From positions 1 through 7,402 of the forward strand of contig DXGG01000235.1 of NCBI GenBank assembly GCA_019114015.1: 7,402 bases of DNA, given 5' to 3'. The DNA comes from Candidatus Onthomorpha intestinigallinarum (GTDB lineage Bacteria; Bacteroidota; Bacteroidia; Bacteroidales; P3). Both the position numbers and the translations under genes were made by a program. This document shows positions 5,783-7,402 of the stretch, piece by piece; the stretch's first letter is position 1, and every line of letters begins with the position of its first letter. Under the pieces are notes generated by a model. It did no database searches. It was not told the DNA's origin and saw nothing but the letters and a program-made list of their open reading frames with translations.

Positions 5783-7402
5783 ATGAGGTTCAAAGATTTG
5801 AAAAAAAGTTTTTTGCTGTTGTTTGCGCTTTCCTTTGGTTTTGGTGTGCACTCTCAGGACAGCCTGAACCACAGATTTGACGGCAGGGTTTATCCTCAGT
5901 GGTTTTCCGATGCCAAGTTGGGAATATTCGTGCATTACGGTCTGTACAGCATACCTTCTTACAGCGGTAAGGAGCAGTATGCCGAATGGTTTTACAAGGG
6001 CCTTATATCCGGGGACAGCCTGAGGATAAAGTTTCAGAAGGATGTTTACGGAGAGGATTTCGAATATGAGGACTACAAGGATATGTTCAGAGCCGAACTG
6101 TTCGATGCCCGTCAGTGGGCGTCCCTTTTCAAGCGTTCTGGAGCGAAGTACGTAATCTTCACCTCCAAGCACCATGACGGATATTGCATGTGGGACAGCA
6201 AATATGCCAAGGGATGGTCGAGTGCCACCACCATGCCGAAACGGGATTTTTGCAGGGAATTGACCGATGCGGTAAGGGAACAGGGACTTAAGATGGGCTT
6301 GTATTATTCTTTGACGGAGTGGAACAACCCCTTGTATCGTTGGACTGTTGACACCAACAAAAGCATAAATGAATATGTTACCGGACATCTGCATCCTCAG
6401 TTCAAGGAACTGGTTGATGAATTCATGCCGTCGGTCATATTTTCCGACGGGGACTGGGACTTCGACTACAATACGTTCGGGAGCAACGAACTTGTCGCCT
6501 ATTATTATGACAAGGTTGGTTCGGAGGCCATAGTGAACGACAGATGGGGCAAAGGATTCAATCACGGCTACAAGACTCCCGAGTATAGTGGAGGCATAGA
6601 GGAAAAGACCATTCCATGGGCGGAGTGCAGGGGTCTCAGCCGTTCTTTCGGTCTTAACCGCAATGTGGATTTGGAAAGCTATATGAGCAGTGATGAACTG
6701 ATAAGGCATTTTGTCCGTCTGGTTGCGGCAGGAGGTGGTCTGACTATAAACGTGGGGCCGAGTGCGGCCGGACAGATTCCGTTGTTGCAGCAGGAGCGTC
6801 TTTTGGATCTTGGTCGCTGGCTTGAGGTTAACGGTGAGGCGGTGTATGGAAGCAGGCCGCATTCGGTGAACGAAGAGTCTTACGAGATGGTTGCCCTCAG
6901 GTCCGACAGGGAGATAGATTTCGATTGGGTGAGAAACTCTCCGGAGAGGAATATGCCGGAGGATGACTTCAGCATAAGTTGGCATACGGACATAGTGCCT
7001 TTGAAAACCGAAAAGTACAAGATATATTTGCAGGCCGATGACAATGCTTCTCTTGTCATAAGGGATGAAAAGGGCAAGGCAGTTTTGAGGCTTGCCTCCG
7101 AAAAGGAGGAAGTTGCGGGACAGGTGAGATTGAGAAAAGGCAGGAAATACCGTTTTGAACTGATTTATCAGGAGAAAGATCTTGAAGCTATGGTTCGGCT
7201 TTGTTGGGAAAGCAGATCCGTTCCAAAGCAAAGCATAAAGTCGGACAATTGGAAGGGAGAGATGAACTGGGAACAGCCTTATGTCTGCTTTACCCGAAAC
7301 GGAGACAATCTGTATGCCGTCTCTCTTGAAAAGATAGGTGACAACCTTAGCTTTGGCTTGGACAGAATGCCTTCAGATGACATGAAGGTGTTCCTTTTGT
7401 GC
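5783..7402 (+). CDS. GH29 alpha-L-fucosidase with inserted PA14-like domain (3' end missing)
   Basis: Runs off the window after 540 codons with no stop. A signal peptide covers residues 1-24 (KKSFLLLFALSFGFGVHS, probable cleavage before Gln25), so the enzyme is exported. The GH29 barrel follows: WFSDAKLGIFVHYGLYS (40-56), TSKHHDGYCMWDS (127-139), KMGLYYSLTEW (170-180), the probable nucleophile Asp222 in IFSDGDWDF, PWAECRGLSRSFGLN (278-292) and GGGLTINVGPSAAGQIP (317-333). It should release terminal alpha-L-fucose by the retaining mechanism. After VYGSRP (354-359), where GH29 normally moves into its C-terminal beta-sandwich, residues about 378-478 look like a PA14 domain: ISWHTDIVP, YKIYLQADDNASLVI, GRKYRFELIY and VRLCWES. 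The sandwich then starts at FTRNGDNLYAVSLE (503-516). Probably a few dozen residues are missing. The ATG directly follows the TAG of the GH16 gene, so the genes are co-transcribed and probably coupled. Confidence 0.93.
   Translation, partial: MRFKDLKKSFLLLFALSFGFGVHSQDSLNHRFDGRVYPQWFSDAKLGIFVHYGLYSIPSYSGKEQYAEWFYKGLISGDSLRIKFQKDVYGEDFEYEDYKDMFRAELFDARQWASLFKRSGAKYVIFTSKHHDGYCMWDSKYAKGWSSATTMPKRDFCRELTDAVREQGLKMGLYYSLTEWNNPLYRWTVDTNKSINEYVTGHLHPQFKELVDEFMPSVIFSDGDWDFDYNTFGSNELVAYYYDKVGSEAIVNDRWGKGFNHGYKTPEYSGGIEEKTIPWAECRGLSRSFGLNRNVDLESYMSSDELIRHFVRLVAAGGGLTINVGPSAAGQIPLLQQERLLDLGRWLEVNGEAVYGSRPHSVNEESYEMVALRSDREIDFDWVRNSPERNMPEDDFSISWHTDIVPLKTEKYKIYLQADDNASLVIRDEKGKAVLRLASEKEEVAGQVRLRKGRKYRFELIYQEKDLEAMVRLCWESRSVPKQSIKSDNWKGEMNWEQPYVCFTRNGDNLYAVSLEKIGDNLSFGLDRMPSDDMKVFLLC

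Noticed and set aside
5801..5814. A7-G-T6 run in the fucosidase signal peptide as a frameshift switch
   Set aside because: Lys-Lys and Phe codons in signal peptides naturally give such runs, the frame is intact, and the beta-barrel gene has a similar A8 run at 2026-2033. There is no sign of variation in a single sequence.
4358..7231. A 957-codon open frame on the minus strand across the GH16 and GH29 genes
   Set aside because: Its codons are in exact register with the plus-strand genes, so its stops can arise only where those genes use TTA, CTA or TCA. The two genes avoid these codons here, and that alone keeps the antisense frame open. The translated product looks like no protein family, while the plus strand shows clear GH16 and GH29 motifs.

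Overview
The window looks like chromosomal DNA from a member of the Bacteroidetes, probably Bacteroidales. The reasons are: promoter-like boxes of the TTTG / TAnnTTTG type used by the Bacteroidetes primary sigma factor, A-rich start regions without Shine-Dalgarno sequences, an exported glycosidase whose signal peptide ends just before Gln, and a lipoprotein glycosidase next to an exported fucosidase. Arg AGG/AGA and Ile ATA codons are frequent throughout. No RNA gene, insertion sequence, integrase or CRISPR array was seen.

Region 1 (1-1682) is a nucleotide-metabolism operon. purE (N5-CAIR mutase, de novo purine synthesis) overlaps by 4 nt (ATGA) a gene that fuses an N-terminal P-loop kinase-like domain to a C-terminal zinc-dependent dCMP deaminase. 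Two successive hairpins close the operon. The fusion architecture resembles fungal dCMP deaminase and, more distantly, the anti-phage deaminase AvcD. The purE operon setting argues for a housekeeping role.

Region 2 (1683-2862) has a roughly 330-nt non-coding leader with a plausible promoter. It is followed by one small exported beta-barrel-like protein and a strong A/T-flanked hairpin that can serve both this gene and the convergent gene beyond it.

Region 3 (2863-3723, minus strand) encodes a tandem-domain universal stress protein, divergent from the last operon.

Region 4 (3785-7402) is a carbohydrate-degradation operon. A near-perfect Bacteroidetes promoter drives a lipoprotein with a C-terminal GH16-type glycanase domain carrying the ExDxE catalytic motif. 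Its stop codon directly abuts the start of a GH29 alpha-L-fucosidase. The fucosidase appears to carry a PA14-type domain inserted between its barrel and its C-terminal beta-sandwich, and it runs off the window end. Together these suggest a polysaccharide-utilisation cluster acting on a fucose-decorated glycan: an endo-acting glycanase for the backbone and an exo-fucosidase for side chains. No SusC/SusD pair or regulator lies inside the window.
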